Assembly (NCBI GenBank): GCA_028023455.1
Contig: JAQFVV010012512.1
Span: forward strand, 3,691,935 to 3,755,934
Source of the DNA: Epiperipatus broadwayi
Taxonomy: Eukaryota > Onychophora > Udeonychophora > Euonychophora > Peripatidae
DNA: 64,000 nucleotides
Reading direction: 5' to 3'
Shown here: positions 11,562 to 23,215 of the stretch, one piece after another
How positions within the stretch are numbered: the stretch's first letter is position 1
How the letters are laid out: every line of letters starts with the position of its first letter
Notes under the pieces: generated by a model
The model's input: the letters and a program-made list of their open reading frames with translations, nothing else
Databases searched by the model: none
Told to the model about the DNA's origin: nothing
Program-made: the position numbers and the translations under genes

Positions 11562-14019
11562 AAATCTATAGTAAAGTGGAAATCGATTTGAAATCTTTCC
11601 AGGCGTCCTAATAGAATCGCATCTCAATAATAGAATCAATTTTCTGTATATAGTCTAAGATATGTTTATTATTATAATAATTAATATGAATTTGATTACA
11701 GTTTTCTGCATAGTAAGTATTCGTAAACTACATGAAATTGGTTTCTTTTTTTTAATCTTTATCTTTAGCGTACTTGTTTGATTTGTGCTTATTAATAGCA
11801 TCTACACACTATCCAGTTATTTGCACAAGGAATTGCTTATTGTAAATGTTTAAGCATGTAGAAATCTAGAAATTATTTAATCTGCTATTCATCAACTTTA
11901 TGTTAATTTGCATAATATTATAGAGACGCACGTATTAGTGACCCACATAATAAATATGTCATTTATTTATCAAAATCGTATTTTTTAATATATTTTATTT
12001 GAATAGATTCATGTTTTAATAATAAATGAATAATCTTATGATTGCGTTTGTTATTATTATATTGCTTGGTTGGCCTTTTATGTATGTTATTGTTATTTAT
12101 ATTTTGATAATCATTTTTCTTTAGTTACCTGTAATCTTGAATTGTTCTCGATTTTTAGCATATTGGTAGAGTGATTCACTTTAAGGCTAAAATTATTTTT
12201 GATAAAGTAAAAAAAAAAAGTTAGTTTGTACTGTTGAACAAAACTTTTTTGCTCAGCTTGCCACTAGTCATGTAAGATTTACTTATTTGAAAATGTGATT
12301 CCTAATTTTTTTTTTTACAAATTTATATAAATTTAATGATGAGGATGGTAAGCGATATGCATGAGAATTTCTGTATTATCCGGAGTTAGCAACCTGAGTA
12401 TCTTTTTTTAATTTTTTTTTTAATCTTTCGCTAATTAATTTACTTCACAGCTTAGTGTGCCTTGAACGATTAGCTTTTACTGAAAATAATAAACTCAGGA
12501 CCTAAAGATTAAGTCAATTCTAATCTGAGGAAAACTAAAAAAAAAAAAAATTTGGTTTAGTCGATAAATAGTGAACTTTTGCATTTAGTAGTTTGGTACT
12601 TCGCTGTCACTTGTCCTCCTAAATAATTGATCATATGATAAATTAATTTTGCATAGGAATTAATTAAGATACTCAGCTAGAATCACAACATCTCTCCTTG
12701 CCTATTCATCATAATGAGATAATCGATTATTATCAATAATATAATTTACATGATGGTATCAATCATATATAATACACGTGAATGTGTAATTACAATATTT
12801 TAAAGAGAAACTGTTAATTTAATTAGAAAATTAATTTTGGATGATTGTTAAAACTTATATATTTTTTATTCTCATATATTGTATAGATCGGGGGGGCATT
12901 CATTTCAATCTGAGACTTTTTCTATTATGTAAAATTCATGTAGGCCCTACGATAAGTATTTATATTACTTTTCATTCTGTTTTTCCAATTTACAGTTGTT
13001 TTATTTTGAATTTTTAAAAAACATAAAATTAGTAACTAAATTAAAAACATATAATTAATTTGTTTTGTTCCACTATCGAGAAACAATAAGTTAAAGAAAA
13101 AATATATTACTAATAAAAGAAGATAAGATGTAATTCTATTCACATCTTTCTTGAAATGTTTTTCCCTATCAATCTTTTTTTTTTTTTTTTGATTGATTTT
13201 GAAAGGGACTATTTTGAATAAAAATAATATTGACTATAAATTTAAATAATTGTTTAACAATTAAACTTTAATTATATACATTTTTGCCAAAATATTTTGT
13301 ATATATATATCATCAACAACAAAATTGAATTATAATCTGCGTACTGGGATTGAACATTTATACTATTAGAAAAAGAGCTATTTGAATCCTGAAGTTTTTT
13401 TTTTTAATACAAAAAATATTTAAAAAAAAAAAAATTGAATCCTGAGTTTATATTGGAATTAAATGGAATCACCTTGTCTATCGAAAACCGAATCAAAATG
13501 TTTATTTTTTATGTGATCCGCATTAATGAGATGGCATTTTAAGTATACCTATTAAATAAATTTTTCAAATATTTTTTAATCCTATAAGACATTGCGCGTC
13601 ACAAATAGACTCGTCGCTGGCAACATCTAAACCGCTACTTAATTTCCCTATCATAGATTATTTGTAACTAAATCAAAGTTGTGTAAATTGAATTTTAAAA
13701 AACATTTGTAATCACTTTAGAATTGCAGTTTTTATTTACTAAAAAATTAGAAAAAACAAATTTAATTGAAAGATGGCTAAAACAAAGTACATATTAAAAA
13801 GTCATCTTTTTAGATAAGGGCAGAAATTTTCAGACATAGAAAGCCACAAACCTACAAATCCAGATGGTCCAATTAAACATTGTTTCTCAATAAAACCTCT
13901 TATTGCAAACCCGTCCATTAGCTCTACCTGTTTTTATCACTATTATGACTATGATGATGATGATATCAACATTAACACTTTCCTTTTTTAAAATCCCATT
14001 TTAATAAAAAGAAATGGCA

Positions 14020-14062
14020 TAAGGTTTTATTGCTGGGGAGTTTACAACAAGTTTCAGGACAG
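14020..14062 (-). repeat. SINE tail fragment
   Basis: The reverse complement contains AACTTGTTGTAAACTCCCC followed by AGCAATAAAACCTTATGCC, similar to the tail of the copies at 21,785, 23,098 and 40,405. No tRNA-like head is visible. Confidence 0.4.
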
Positions 14063-14453
14063 ATGTTTTATAAAACCTTACATTTAGATATAAATAATAC
14101 ATCTAAATCATATGTCTAAATTACACTTATGTATACGTAACAAAGTTGATTAATCAAACCACACATAAGCATGTAATTGAATATATAGCTAGCCATCCAT
14201 ATTAATGCATAAGAGAAAAGCCATAATCATTTTGTCTAGGAACAAGGATTTCATCAGGTGACTCTGGAAATTAACATTAATGTCCTCCATAAATCAATAT
14301 GGTGACCTTTAATATTTAAATTAGAAATACGTAATTCTATTCAAGAGAGATAATATATATATATTTTTAAAAAAAACTCTATATATATATAATTAAGGGG
14401 GATTTACATACTTGTACTTAAATATTATATATACTGTATATATGAATATTATT

Positions 14454-14610
14454 CCAAGAGATTGTGAAAAACCTAGAAAGAGACCACATTTGATGTGGAT
14501 AGACGAAATAAGGAAGTATTTTGGGGATGCGGAAAAGAGATGCTAAAGATTAGAGAAACTGAATTAAACTTGGAAAGACTTTCATCCTGCCATGTATCAA
14601 TAATTTTTGA
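14454..14610 (+). mobile_element. RTE-type LINE, ORF2 C-terminal fragment
   Basis: One frame reads PRDCEKPRKRPHLMWIDEIR and then KYFGDAEKRC before a stop. This is the extreme C-terminal block of RTE/craniofacial-type reverse transcriptases (RP..RW.DDI....G). The following sequence continues in another frame as LEKLN-TWKDFH. Only this tail is present, as expected from 5' truncation at insertion. Confidence 0.65.
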
Positions 14611-15145
14611 AAATGGCGATGATGTCACGAATTATATCCTATTGCTAATTATTGTATAGAAATGATTGTCATATGCCATCATTAAATTTAGAAATGCATG
14701 ATTCTAACCAATAGAATAAAAAAATTCTTGAATTATTTTTAAAATATAAGTATTTATAACTTATAAATAACAAACCAGGAATTCTATTCTGGGAAGCTAA
14801 TTACTATTAAATATATCCTACTAATAATAATAACTCTTCCACTCTATCTCAGCTGAGTTTCTACATAAATTTTTTTAGTAATGCATATCTAATATAAATT
14901 ACATTAATCCTAATAAATTGTTTAATAATATCATCATTACAAATCACCAGACTTTAATACTATCAGGAAATAAACATATATTTTAAATATATTTCTATTT
15001 TGATGAATTATGATGACCACTATATATAATTCCTAGTTGTAAAACCTGGCTAGATTAAGCAAAACACAAGTTACTCCCAATGAATGATTGTATACCATAC
15101 AATATTATATTTTAAAAACTTAACAAATCTATATAACAATAAAAA
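14611..15145. other. AT-rich DNA, nothing recognised
   Basis: No open frame or repeat of note. Confidence 0.5.
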
Positions 15146-15520
15146 CACTAAACATCACATGATCAAATTCTTATGCTTGTTCATAACTGTTATTAAAACA
15201 GCCAAAACTCTCCATACAGTAGTACCACTCAGTGCAAGCTAGAGTAATCAATGGATACCAAAAGGTTTGTGCATAAAATCCCTATCTAGTGCCTACTAGT
15301 TTCTAGCTTGTGGCTTTTGTCAGTGAGGAGCCTTGGATCTGAGAGCACTGCACCCAGATCTTAGGCTCTTCACTGATGAAAGCCACAAGCTAGAAACTAG
15401 TCTGGGGATATTGGATGAGTAGGCACTAGATAGGGATTTTATGTGTAAGCCTTCTGGCATTCATTGATTACTCTGGCTTGCACTGAGTGGCACTACTGTA
15501 TAGAGAGTTTTGCCTGTTTT
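15146..15520. mobile_element. Palindromic MITE, family 1, copy B (best preserved)
   Basis: The outer left end CACTAAACATCACATGATCA is followed by AACAGCCAAAACTCTCCATACAGTAG. The left arm to about 15,340 is the reverse complement of the right arm from about 15,362 to the end, TATAGAGAGTTTTGCCTGTTT. The arms meet near 15,350. They share TCAGTGCAAGCYAGAGTAATCAATG, ATCCCTATCTAGTGCCTA and CTAGCTTGTGGC. No coding capacity. As RNA this would fold into a hairpin with arms of about 150 bp. Confidence 0.85.
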
Positions 15521-15526
15521 TCATAT

Positions 15527-15722
15527 AACAATAGTTTGATTATAAAATATAATTATTAGATGATATATAACTTATTTTCTTTTGACATATTTAAAGATGT
15601 TAATAAGTCATAAACAATAGTTTGATTATAAAATATAATTATTAGTTAATGTGTAACTTTTTTAAACACATTTAGCAAATCATATTACAATAGTTTTATT
15701 AAAAATATATAAAATTATTAAA
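15527..15722. repeat. Three-unit tandem repeat
   Basis: AACAATAGTTTGATTATAAA begins units at 15,527 and 15,613, and a diverged unit starts near 15,687 (ACAATAGTTTTATTAAAAAT). Spacings are 86 and 74 bp. The array directly abuts MITE copy B. Confidence 0.75.
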
Positions 15723-17101
15723 TCGGAAGTCGAATTCCGATAATGCGCTATTACTTTAAATATTATAACAAAGTCTTTTCTCTAATCGTTTATATATTAT
15801 TGTCTTATTCCATATGCATGCAGGAAAACAATTATTACATATAAATGTCCATGGTTTCCTTGCTAAGTTTAATTTCAATTACAATATAGTATTAATAATA
15901 AAGATAATAGAGCACATAAATCCTGACTTCAATAAGCTTAAAATATAACTCTATACATGTATGAAGCCATAAATATGAAACTTTTATTTTTACTTATATG
16001 TTTCTTAGTACCAACACATGCATATATTCTATATACGATAGAAATAGCTGCTATAAATATATAACAATCACTGTAAGGAGTGACTTTCTGCATCCTAATT
16101 CTAATTCAATAAAATTATAACTTATACAAGTGTTGGCTCATTCAGAGATCAATCTCTAATTTATTAAGACTAGATAGGAATGTTTTCTCTCATATAGATA
16201 CAAATATACGTAAATTGTTTGACAGTAAACAAACAGCTGCATATATACCTAATAAATTCACCTACACAAAATCTAATTCTCGGTAATTAAATGTAGGATG
16301 AATTATGCGCAAATAAGCATGATGATGCAATTATATCAATAACTACAATTATTTAACACTTGGACAATTTATGGATGAATATTGTGTTTTATATTACCAG
16401 TACTTCTTTATTCTCCTTTTAAACTGATAATTTATTCAAAATAACATGCTTAATATGTATTAAAAGAAAGTTCAGAAAAAATATTAACATACAATAACAA
16501 AGTGAATTTTTTTAAAAAAAAAAAAAAACTGATAATTTATATAAACTTAACCTCAAAATAGTAGATTAAAGTTCAGTCAGTCTTTTTAATATAAAACTTA
16601 CAAAATAATATAATTATAATTTACTTTTTCCTTCTAGCAAATATTAAAACAGTTCATATGGGACCATGATATGTTTTCGTAAGCTTCATGTCTGCTATTT
16701 GAAACACGTTTCTTCATTTTTGACTGGAGACATGTCAATCTCTCCAGATTAGATTAGCAACCGGTGGTGTTCCTATTTTTATTCTCTATACATAATGAAG
16801 GTTTGATGGGTTTGAGTGAAGTGAGAATCCAGTCTGACTGAATAAGAAAAGAAAAGTTGACTAAATTTTTAATTTCTTTTTTGAATAACTCATTTCAGTT
16901 CTTTTTTTTTTTTATTAATGCAAATTGATGTTAATTTGCATAACTCTTTAATTGCTTGATCTTTTTTTTTTTTATTGAAATTAAGATATTTTTTTTTTAT
17001 TGAAATGAGTAATACATTATTTTAATATATATTAATAAATTTTCAAGAATTTTATTTGTTTTCTCTCTTTCTCTTGAATAGAATCACATTTCTAATCCAC
17101 C
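15723..17101. other. AT-rich DNA, nothing recognised
   Basis: Poly-A and poly-T tracts and no open frame of interest. The stretch 16,650-16,870 is a little less AT-rich and unassigned. Confidence 0.5.
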
Positions 17102-17230
17102 TAATGATCATTATTTCTTATACTTACACAAAGGCTAAACTCTCCATATACTAGTACCACCAATTTAGCCTCTATGTAAACAGGTTGTGTAAGCATAAGA
17201 AATAGTGGTCATGTGAATGTTTAATGGTTT
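17102..17230. mobile_element. Palindromic MITE, family 1, copy C (outer-end palindrome)
   Basis: The left side ATGATCATTATTTCTTATACTTACACAAA is reverse-complementary to the right side TTGTGTAAGCATAAGAAATAGTGGTCATG. The middle has AACTCTCCATATACTAGTACCAC. This is a short internally deleted version made mainly of the outer ends. Confidence 0.75.
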
Positions 17231-17416
17231 AAAACCAATCCTGCCCAATAGGATTATAGTGACTGTGGTTATTAAAGAACCAAAGACACCCAAAAGTATG
17301 GATGCTGAACTGAGTTCAGATTTATATGACTATGCAAGCTAATGAGCATGAATTGAAAACATTATTATGTTTTCATTTTGGAGTCAAAGCTTTATAGTTA
17401 GCTAATAAGGTAAAAG

Positions 17417-17551
17417 GTGGCTGCTGCAGTTTGCATTAGATCCTAAGATCTAGGTGCAGTGCTCTCTGATCCAAGACTTCTCATTGATGAAAGCCACAAG
17501 TTAGAAACTAGTCTGGGATGGGAATATGCATAAACCTTCTTGCATCCATGG
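17417..17551. mobile_element. Palindromic MITE, family 1, interior/right fragment
   Basis: Matches the middle of copy A: TTTGCATTAGATCCTAAGAT, then GATGAAAGCCACAAGTTAGAAACTAGTCTGGG and CTTCTTGCATCCAT. The terminal right arm is missing. Confidence 0.7.
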
Positions 17552-19167
17552 GAGGGGGAGGGATTAATGATAATATTCCAGGATTATATGGTAAGATCTC
17601 TTTTCTGGAGTGAAATGTTATATAGTGATAAAGTAGTTATTGATTTTCTGTATGCATTGATATAGTTGTCTAGTTATTTTTTCATTTATACTTGCATATG
17701 GTTTGATTAATCGATTTTATTAAAAGTTGTTTTTTATATTTCCAGTTTCTTTTTATAAATATACTTCATTATCATCGTGAAAATGTAAGCAAAATCTAAA
17801 AATTCTTTATTTCTTTCAACTTTATGTTTTTCCCATAATCTTTGTTTGTTTTTGTTTTGTTTTTTTAATATTCTATATTTTAAAATAAGGTTCTCTTTTC
17901 TTGACATTTTCATTTAAAACATAACTACAGTCTAATTTTTCTCATTTTACTTTATTTTTTATATATTTTTTTATATCAACAGTTTCTATTCTTGCTCCCA
18001 AAACCCAGTAATTTTCTTCTAGTCCTTATGATCTATTCTTTTATTCTTTATATGCATATTAATTCAAACTATTTCTATTTTCTTTCAATCCCTCATAACT
18101 ATAATCTTGTCATACATTCTCCAGCTGTTAACTTTGCATATTATAAAACTTTTTTAGATTCTATGTTTTATTATACTATTTTCATTCATATATTACAGTC
18201 TTCCAAACATTTTAAATTAACTTTTTCATTTCTTCTATTTTAAAAAGATCTTAATCTCATTTCTTCTTAAATTCTTTTCTATCCTCAATTCAGTATTCCA
18301 CTCTATGTACTCCATCTCTATCTACTTTCTTTTGAATTCTATCTAAAACTTTATGCATTTGTTGAATAATAGGAATATTTTTTATCTATAAGTATCTCAT
18401 AGGAATCATGCAAAGTTTTTAAATATTTTTTTGTCTTAATTCTGCTTTCTAATTGCATGTATTATTTTTTACATATTTAAATATGCAGCTAAATACTTTT
18501 TTACTCGTTAAAACTTCTTCAAAGCAAATTATTCATTTTTTGAAAAATTTTCTGTTGTGCGTAATTCTGCCACCTAGTGATAAATTAAGTAACAATAATC
18601 AAGAATATATACTTAAAAACTAAGAACGCTTTGAAATGACATCAAGAAAACAAATTTTTTTATAAATACTTAAACTTTAAAATATAATTGGTAATTAAAG
18701 AATTATATTTTTTATAATTTTGACAAATATCTTTATTCTCATTTAGTAGTACATTATTTAACAGAAAATAAATATTTTAGAAAATGAACGTATTATAAAA
18801 AGATTCAGTTTAGTAGAAAAGTTATGAATAGAAAAGAGAACTATCGGGAACTAAATAGAAAGGTTCAATTATTACTACTACGAATCGTCTATTGTAATGT
18901 GTGAAGATCTTAACACTTTCTAGAAAAATAATAACTACTTTATTCCCAAAATGCTTTGGAAAAGTTGATCGTAAACTCAAAAAGGAAGAAAACCAATGAG
19001 TAGATAGGTGGGTTGAATCATTATAACATTATGTGTGTCATCAAGTGAAAATAAACAACATTTTAATGAAAGAGTAGTTAATGTAGTTCTCAAAAATTAA
19101 TATTGTTTTCTAGCACTTAATCTGATCTGAACAATCTTATTGAAGAAAGAGGACATAAAATCAACAT
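17552..19167. other. AT-rich DNA, nothing certain
   Basis: Pyrimidine-rich on the + strand. The 83-codon frame at 17,992-18,243 (+) is probably a shadow of a decayed purine-rich LINE on the other strand (listed separately). Nothing else recognised. Confidence 0.4.
17990..18430 (-). mobile_element. Possible CR1-type LINE remnant
   Basis: The - strand is purine-rich and lysine-coding. Around 18,310-18,370 it reads VLDRIQKKVDRDGVHRV, which lines up loosely with VLDYLEKVQREVGRHAL of the CR1 ORF2 at 34.7-35.1 kb. Around 18,200-18,220 the bases AAAATGTTTGGAAGACTGTA match AAAATGTTCGGTAGATTGCA of that element. The order is correct, but similarity is weak and the reading frame is broken. Confidence 0.35.
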
Positions 19168-19315
19168 ACTCCTCACTGATGAAAACCCCAAGCTAGAAAC
19201 TAGTCTGGGGATATTGGATGAGTAGGCACTAGAAAGGAATTTTATGCACAAACCTTTTTGCATTCATTGATTACTCTGTCTTGCATGAGTGGCACTACTA
19301 TATGGGGAGTTTAGC
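19168..19315. mobile_element. Palindromic MITE, family 1, copy D (right half)
   Basis: Begins CTCCTCACTGATGAAAACCC and runs through GGCACTAGAAAGGAATTTTAT to GGCACTACTATATGGGGAG, equivalent to the right arm of copy B. The left arm is absent. Confidence 0.75.
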
Positions 19316-20518
19316 TACACAGGGATAGACCGGTGCAGACAAAATCACAGATCTGAATAGGACCATGCCCCTGTGCAAGAAGGACAGATTTTAGAAAATG
19401 GAATGGGATATGTATTTAAAAGAATCTTGTAAAATATTTTTATTAAATATCGCATACTATTTTTACATAATTTAAACTTAAGATGCTTTATGATACATGT
19501 CTTCTCTCAACCCATTTTTATCAAACTAATAAATGTCTCAACTGAGCCTATTGATATGCAGTATCAGGCAAATTCTGATCAGAATGTTTGGTACTAAGAT
19601 GATACAAAAATTGTCCATTGAACAATTATTACATTAAGGGGTATTTGATAATGTGCATGTTGTTTTAATAATGAAGAACAGAAGAGAAAATATATATGTT
19701 GTGATCAATTACATCATATTACCACAAAATCCCTGCAAAAATTGTTGCATTTTGGTTTTAAAAAAAGATTAAATAATAGAAGCAATTGAGGAAAAGTAGA
19801 TAAGTCATCATGACTGGAACAAATGAACTGGAGAATTGAATGTACCTTTAATATACTCACAAAAGGAATTGTTTTCTCTAGTGAACAGCATTTTATCCGA
19901 ACTATTAACTTCTTCAGAAGTTATGGAATTGCATGAATCATTTGATCATCTTAATCACAATTGAATTCAACACATCACAACCAACTGGTGAAGTGCTCTA
20001 TTGAAAATGACACCAATAAATTGCAATGATATTTTGTCTAGCATTGCAATAATAAACAATATTTATGAATACACTATTTATGCTTTGTGTTTTCTATTAG
20101 AATGAACTCTCAATCCCCACCATACTTCAAAAGTGCAGAGAAAATAAATGATAGATACAGAAAACAGTAATAACATTTTATTAAAAATTAGCTGAAATAT
20201 ATTTAAACTGTGGTAATTGTAAATTAGAAGAAATTACCAATTACAAATATCTTCATCAGAAAATGCTATCTATGCATGTTACTTTAAACATTTTATTGCA
20301 AAACTTCTGACTATCCTGTAATTTTTTTCAGAGCCACTGCTCTAATACATTACTGATTATCTCAGTGTTTCTGGACCATCATGTTGTACTGCTGAAATGC
20401 CACATAATTTTTCAAAACCTGCCTACAGCATTGCATTTTAGTAAGCTAATATAAATTAATGATTCTTAATAACATTTAAATTTTCCAATCAATCAATTCT
20501 CCTGTGAATTGTAGTTAC
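19316..20518. other. AT-rich DNA, nothing recognised
   Basis: No open frame or repeat I could assign. Confidence 0.5.
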
Positions 20519-21632
20519 AAACTAAAGTATTATACTAAAGGAAGCAGCCAATCAGCTCTCCCAATATAACTGTCTCATAAAATTATATTAATAATAAGCT
20601 GGCCATGAGCCTACTAAGCAGTTTTCCCAATGTAATTCACATGCTTTTACTTAAATATACCAAGTCAACAAACAATACCATTGCAAAGTATGAAATAATC
20701 ATGAAACAGAATTTTAAAACAATTATATATCATTATACCTTAATCAAAAATTAATATTAATTTATAACACTATATTATAAATCAAATATTAAAAATATTT
20801 AACAGTTAAAGACTATTTCATAGTTATTTCATGTTTTACTAATCAGCTTTTGTGTTTGTCTGAAAGTTTTTAATGATGATATTTTAGTAGTAATCATATG
20901 TTAGACTATTTCTATCATCTAATATTAATTGTTAAATGTCTTTAGAAAAATTCATGCTTTATTTAAACTTTTCAAATACGTTCAAATGTTAGTAATAGCA
21001 TGCAGATTAATATATAATGTGACACTTTGAATGGTATTTATCTCTTTTCTCAGATGTTACCGGTCTGACTAGTGATCGTCCTACCATGAGAATTGAAACT
21101 GGACCTTTACATTCATGAATGTTGAATTTAAGGTGATGATCTAACCAATACTAGACTTTTATCAGAAACAACAAGTCCTCGAGGATCCTCATGCATAAGT
21201 ACTTGAAATTTCTACTGACTGTTGCAAGTCTTCATCTAAAGTTTGTATTGACTGTTAGCTTTGACAGAATAGCCTATCTTTAATTCAGTATTCACAAATC
21301 TAAAGGTTCTGGCCAGAAATACCTGAAACAAGGAAAACAAAATTACTCCAATCATTGTGATATACTAATCTGTGTGCTATTACTAATACTTGAAAGTATT
21401 TGAAAAGATTAAATAAAGTGTAGATTTTTCTGAAGACATTTAACAATTAATTTTAGATAATGGAAATAGTCTGACAAACAGTCTTTGGACTTTGGTTTGG
21501 CTGTTTATTGCAACAGGAGTAACCAGAAAATAAGTTCACATGCAGCTGTTGACTGATGTTATTCTATAAAACATTCTTTGTATTGGGAGAGCTGATAAGT
21601 TGGTCTCTTTAATGTAATATCTTAGTTTGCAT
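20519..21632. mobile_element. Possible non-autonomous DNA element with inverted ends
   Basis: The left end 20,519-20,570 (AAACTAAAGTATTATACTAA, then ATCAGCTCTCCCAATA) is the inverted relative of the right end 21,578-21,632, whose reverse complement reads CAAACTAAGATATTACATTA, then ATCAGCTCTCCCAATA. The 1.1-kb interior has no long open frame. The ends are too diverged to see a target-site duplication. Confidence 0.5.
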
Positions 21633-21784
21633 ATGTAAATTACTAGCGAATGATTAGAAGGATTATTTAAATTTTTGATAGGGTCATTAATTTAATACAT
21701 AGTCTACAAACAAACATTCTTAAAGTTTAATTAGATGTTGTTGTTACTTCTGTTACAATTTTTGTAGACTAGTCCAATTTCTTC

Positions 21785-21915
21785 ATTAAAAATAGGCATA
21801 TGGTTTTGTTGATCAGGAGTTCATAAGAAGTTTGAATACCAGAATTGATCTTGGGACTTCCAAATCTTAAGTCGGATGCTCACCAAACCATACAGAGCAT
21901 TTCTTTATTGGCAAG
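21785..21915 (-). repeat. tRNA-derived SINE copy
   Basis: The reverse complement reads GGTTTGGTGAGCATCCGACT through TGGAAGTCCCAAGATCAATTC, a diverged tRNA-like A-box to B-box region. It is followed by CAAACTTCTTATGAACTCC and CAACAAAACCATATGCC, the same tail as in the copies at 23,098 and 40,405. Confidence 0.55.
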
Positions 21916-23097
21916 TGCCAATCCATGAACTAGTGGTTGAGAAGCATTAGTCTAAATTACTGCACTCTGACTTACAAGTTTCAAATTTTCACAACATTGA
22001 CATGAACCACTTCATATGAATACGTTAAGAATTATTCATTTATTAAATGAGATTATTTCTAGCCCAAATATAAACTTTAAATCTTAATTAAAGATTAGTA
22101 TATCTGTTTATTTAATTAAGAATAACCATGTTGAATAATTAATGTCATCTGTAGGATTTTTATAAACTCTGCTTGATTCATTAATTAATTGTTGAGAATC
22201 ATTTTAGGTGAGGTAATCCATTTGTTATGCATTACTAATGGACCAGGCTGGTTCAGATTTGCCAATTAGTATATAAAATAGATTTTTTTTATACTTCAAT
22301 TGATATTAAATTTTTTTTTCTAGTTCTTGTGGACAATTCTGTATATCTGCATTTTTAATGTATAGGTTTGATGTCCAAAGCATACATAATTTGCTACTGC
22401 TTATTCAATTCTGCTTGGTTAGTCCATTTCATGGACCTTGCACCATTGTTTTAATTAAGACGTAACATTTTTGATTTTTTTTTAAAACTCATTGCTATTA
22501 TTTTTGAGATAAAGATTAACTGAAACTCTATTTATCGCTCATATTCAATAACTAGGTACATTATTCATGGCCAGCTACATGAAAATTTAAGATTATTTAG
22601 GAATTTTTTAGCTAAATGAGGAAAAATATTTAGTTCCATTCATATTTGGATTACAGGTAATAAATAGACTTAGATCTTTAAGTTCATTATTTTCATAACA
22701 TCCATTATTTTAAGAGGCAATTTTTTCAATGTAACTTCAGTTTATGAATATTCAATGTGGAGAATTAAGTATCTGCAAGTAGAGATATAATTATTTTGAA
22801 ATCTTATGTATATGATTGTAATTGTAAGCCTGCTGATAAGAGTAGTATATAGTATATTTTAAAATATATATAAGCAAATGTATAATATATATTAACTAAT
22901 ACTAATCTATACTCAGTACAATGTTTCATTTGGTTTTTTTTTTTTAGCTTCCTTTTGAAAAGGAAACCTATTACCTTCAGCATACATTGTTGCTTGTTAT
23001 TCCATATTACTTATTAAAATTAGGAGGTAAGTTCATATTTTTTTAATAGTAATTGCAAATAGTTTGATTATACTTTTTATATTTAAGAGGGTACTGT

Positions 23098-23215
23098 GTG
23101 ATTTGGTATAGTGATAAAGTAATGGACTCTGAATCTCAAAGTGCATGATCATGACTCCATTTCTGTGACCTCATTATTCAAATTTCTTATAAACTTTGGA
23201 GCAATAACTTATTCA
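23098..23215 (+). repeat. tRNA-derived SINE copy
   Basis: TTGGTATAGTGATAAAGTAA followed by TGGACTCTGAATCTC resembles the A-box and anticodon arm of a tRNA such as tRNA-Gln(CUG). The anticodon stem no longer pairs fully. The tail CAAATTTCTTATAAACTTTG and GAGCAATAACTTATT is shared with the other copies. Non-coding. Confidence 0.6.

Larger units (their letters stand above)
10686..14449. other. AT-rich DNA, no gene recognised
   Basis: Many A and T runs and no convincing coding region. The frames at 10,754-11,038 (+) and 11,035-11,286 (-) have no motif. A strong hairpin at 11,497-11,561 is listed separately. Near 13,990-14,070 the reverse complement resembles the tail of the SINE listed elsewhere (TTGTAAACTCCCCAGCAATAAAACC). 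Confidence 0.5.

Noticed and set aside
21050-21340. Possible - strand exon after CTTGTTTCAG
   Set aside because: Only about 28 open codons with ordinary composition, no donor in frame, and it lies inside a probable mobile element.
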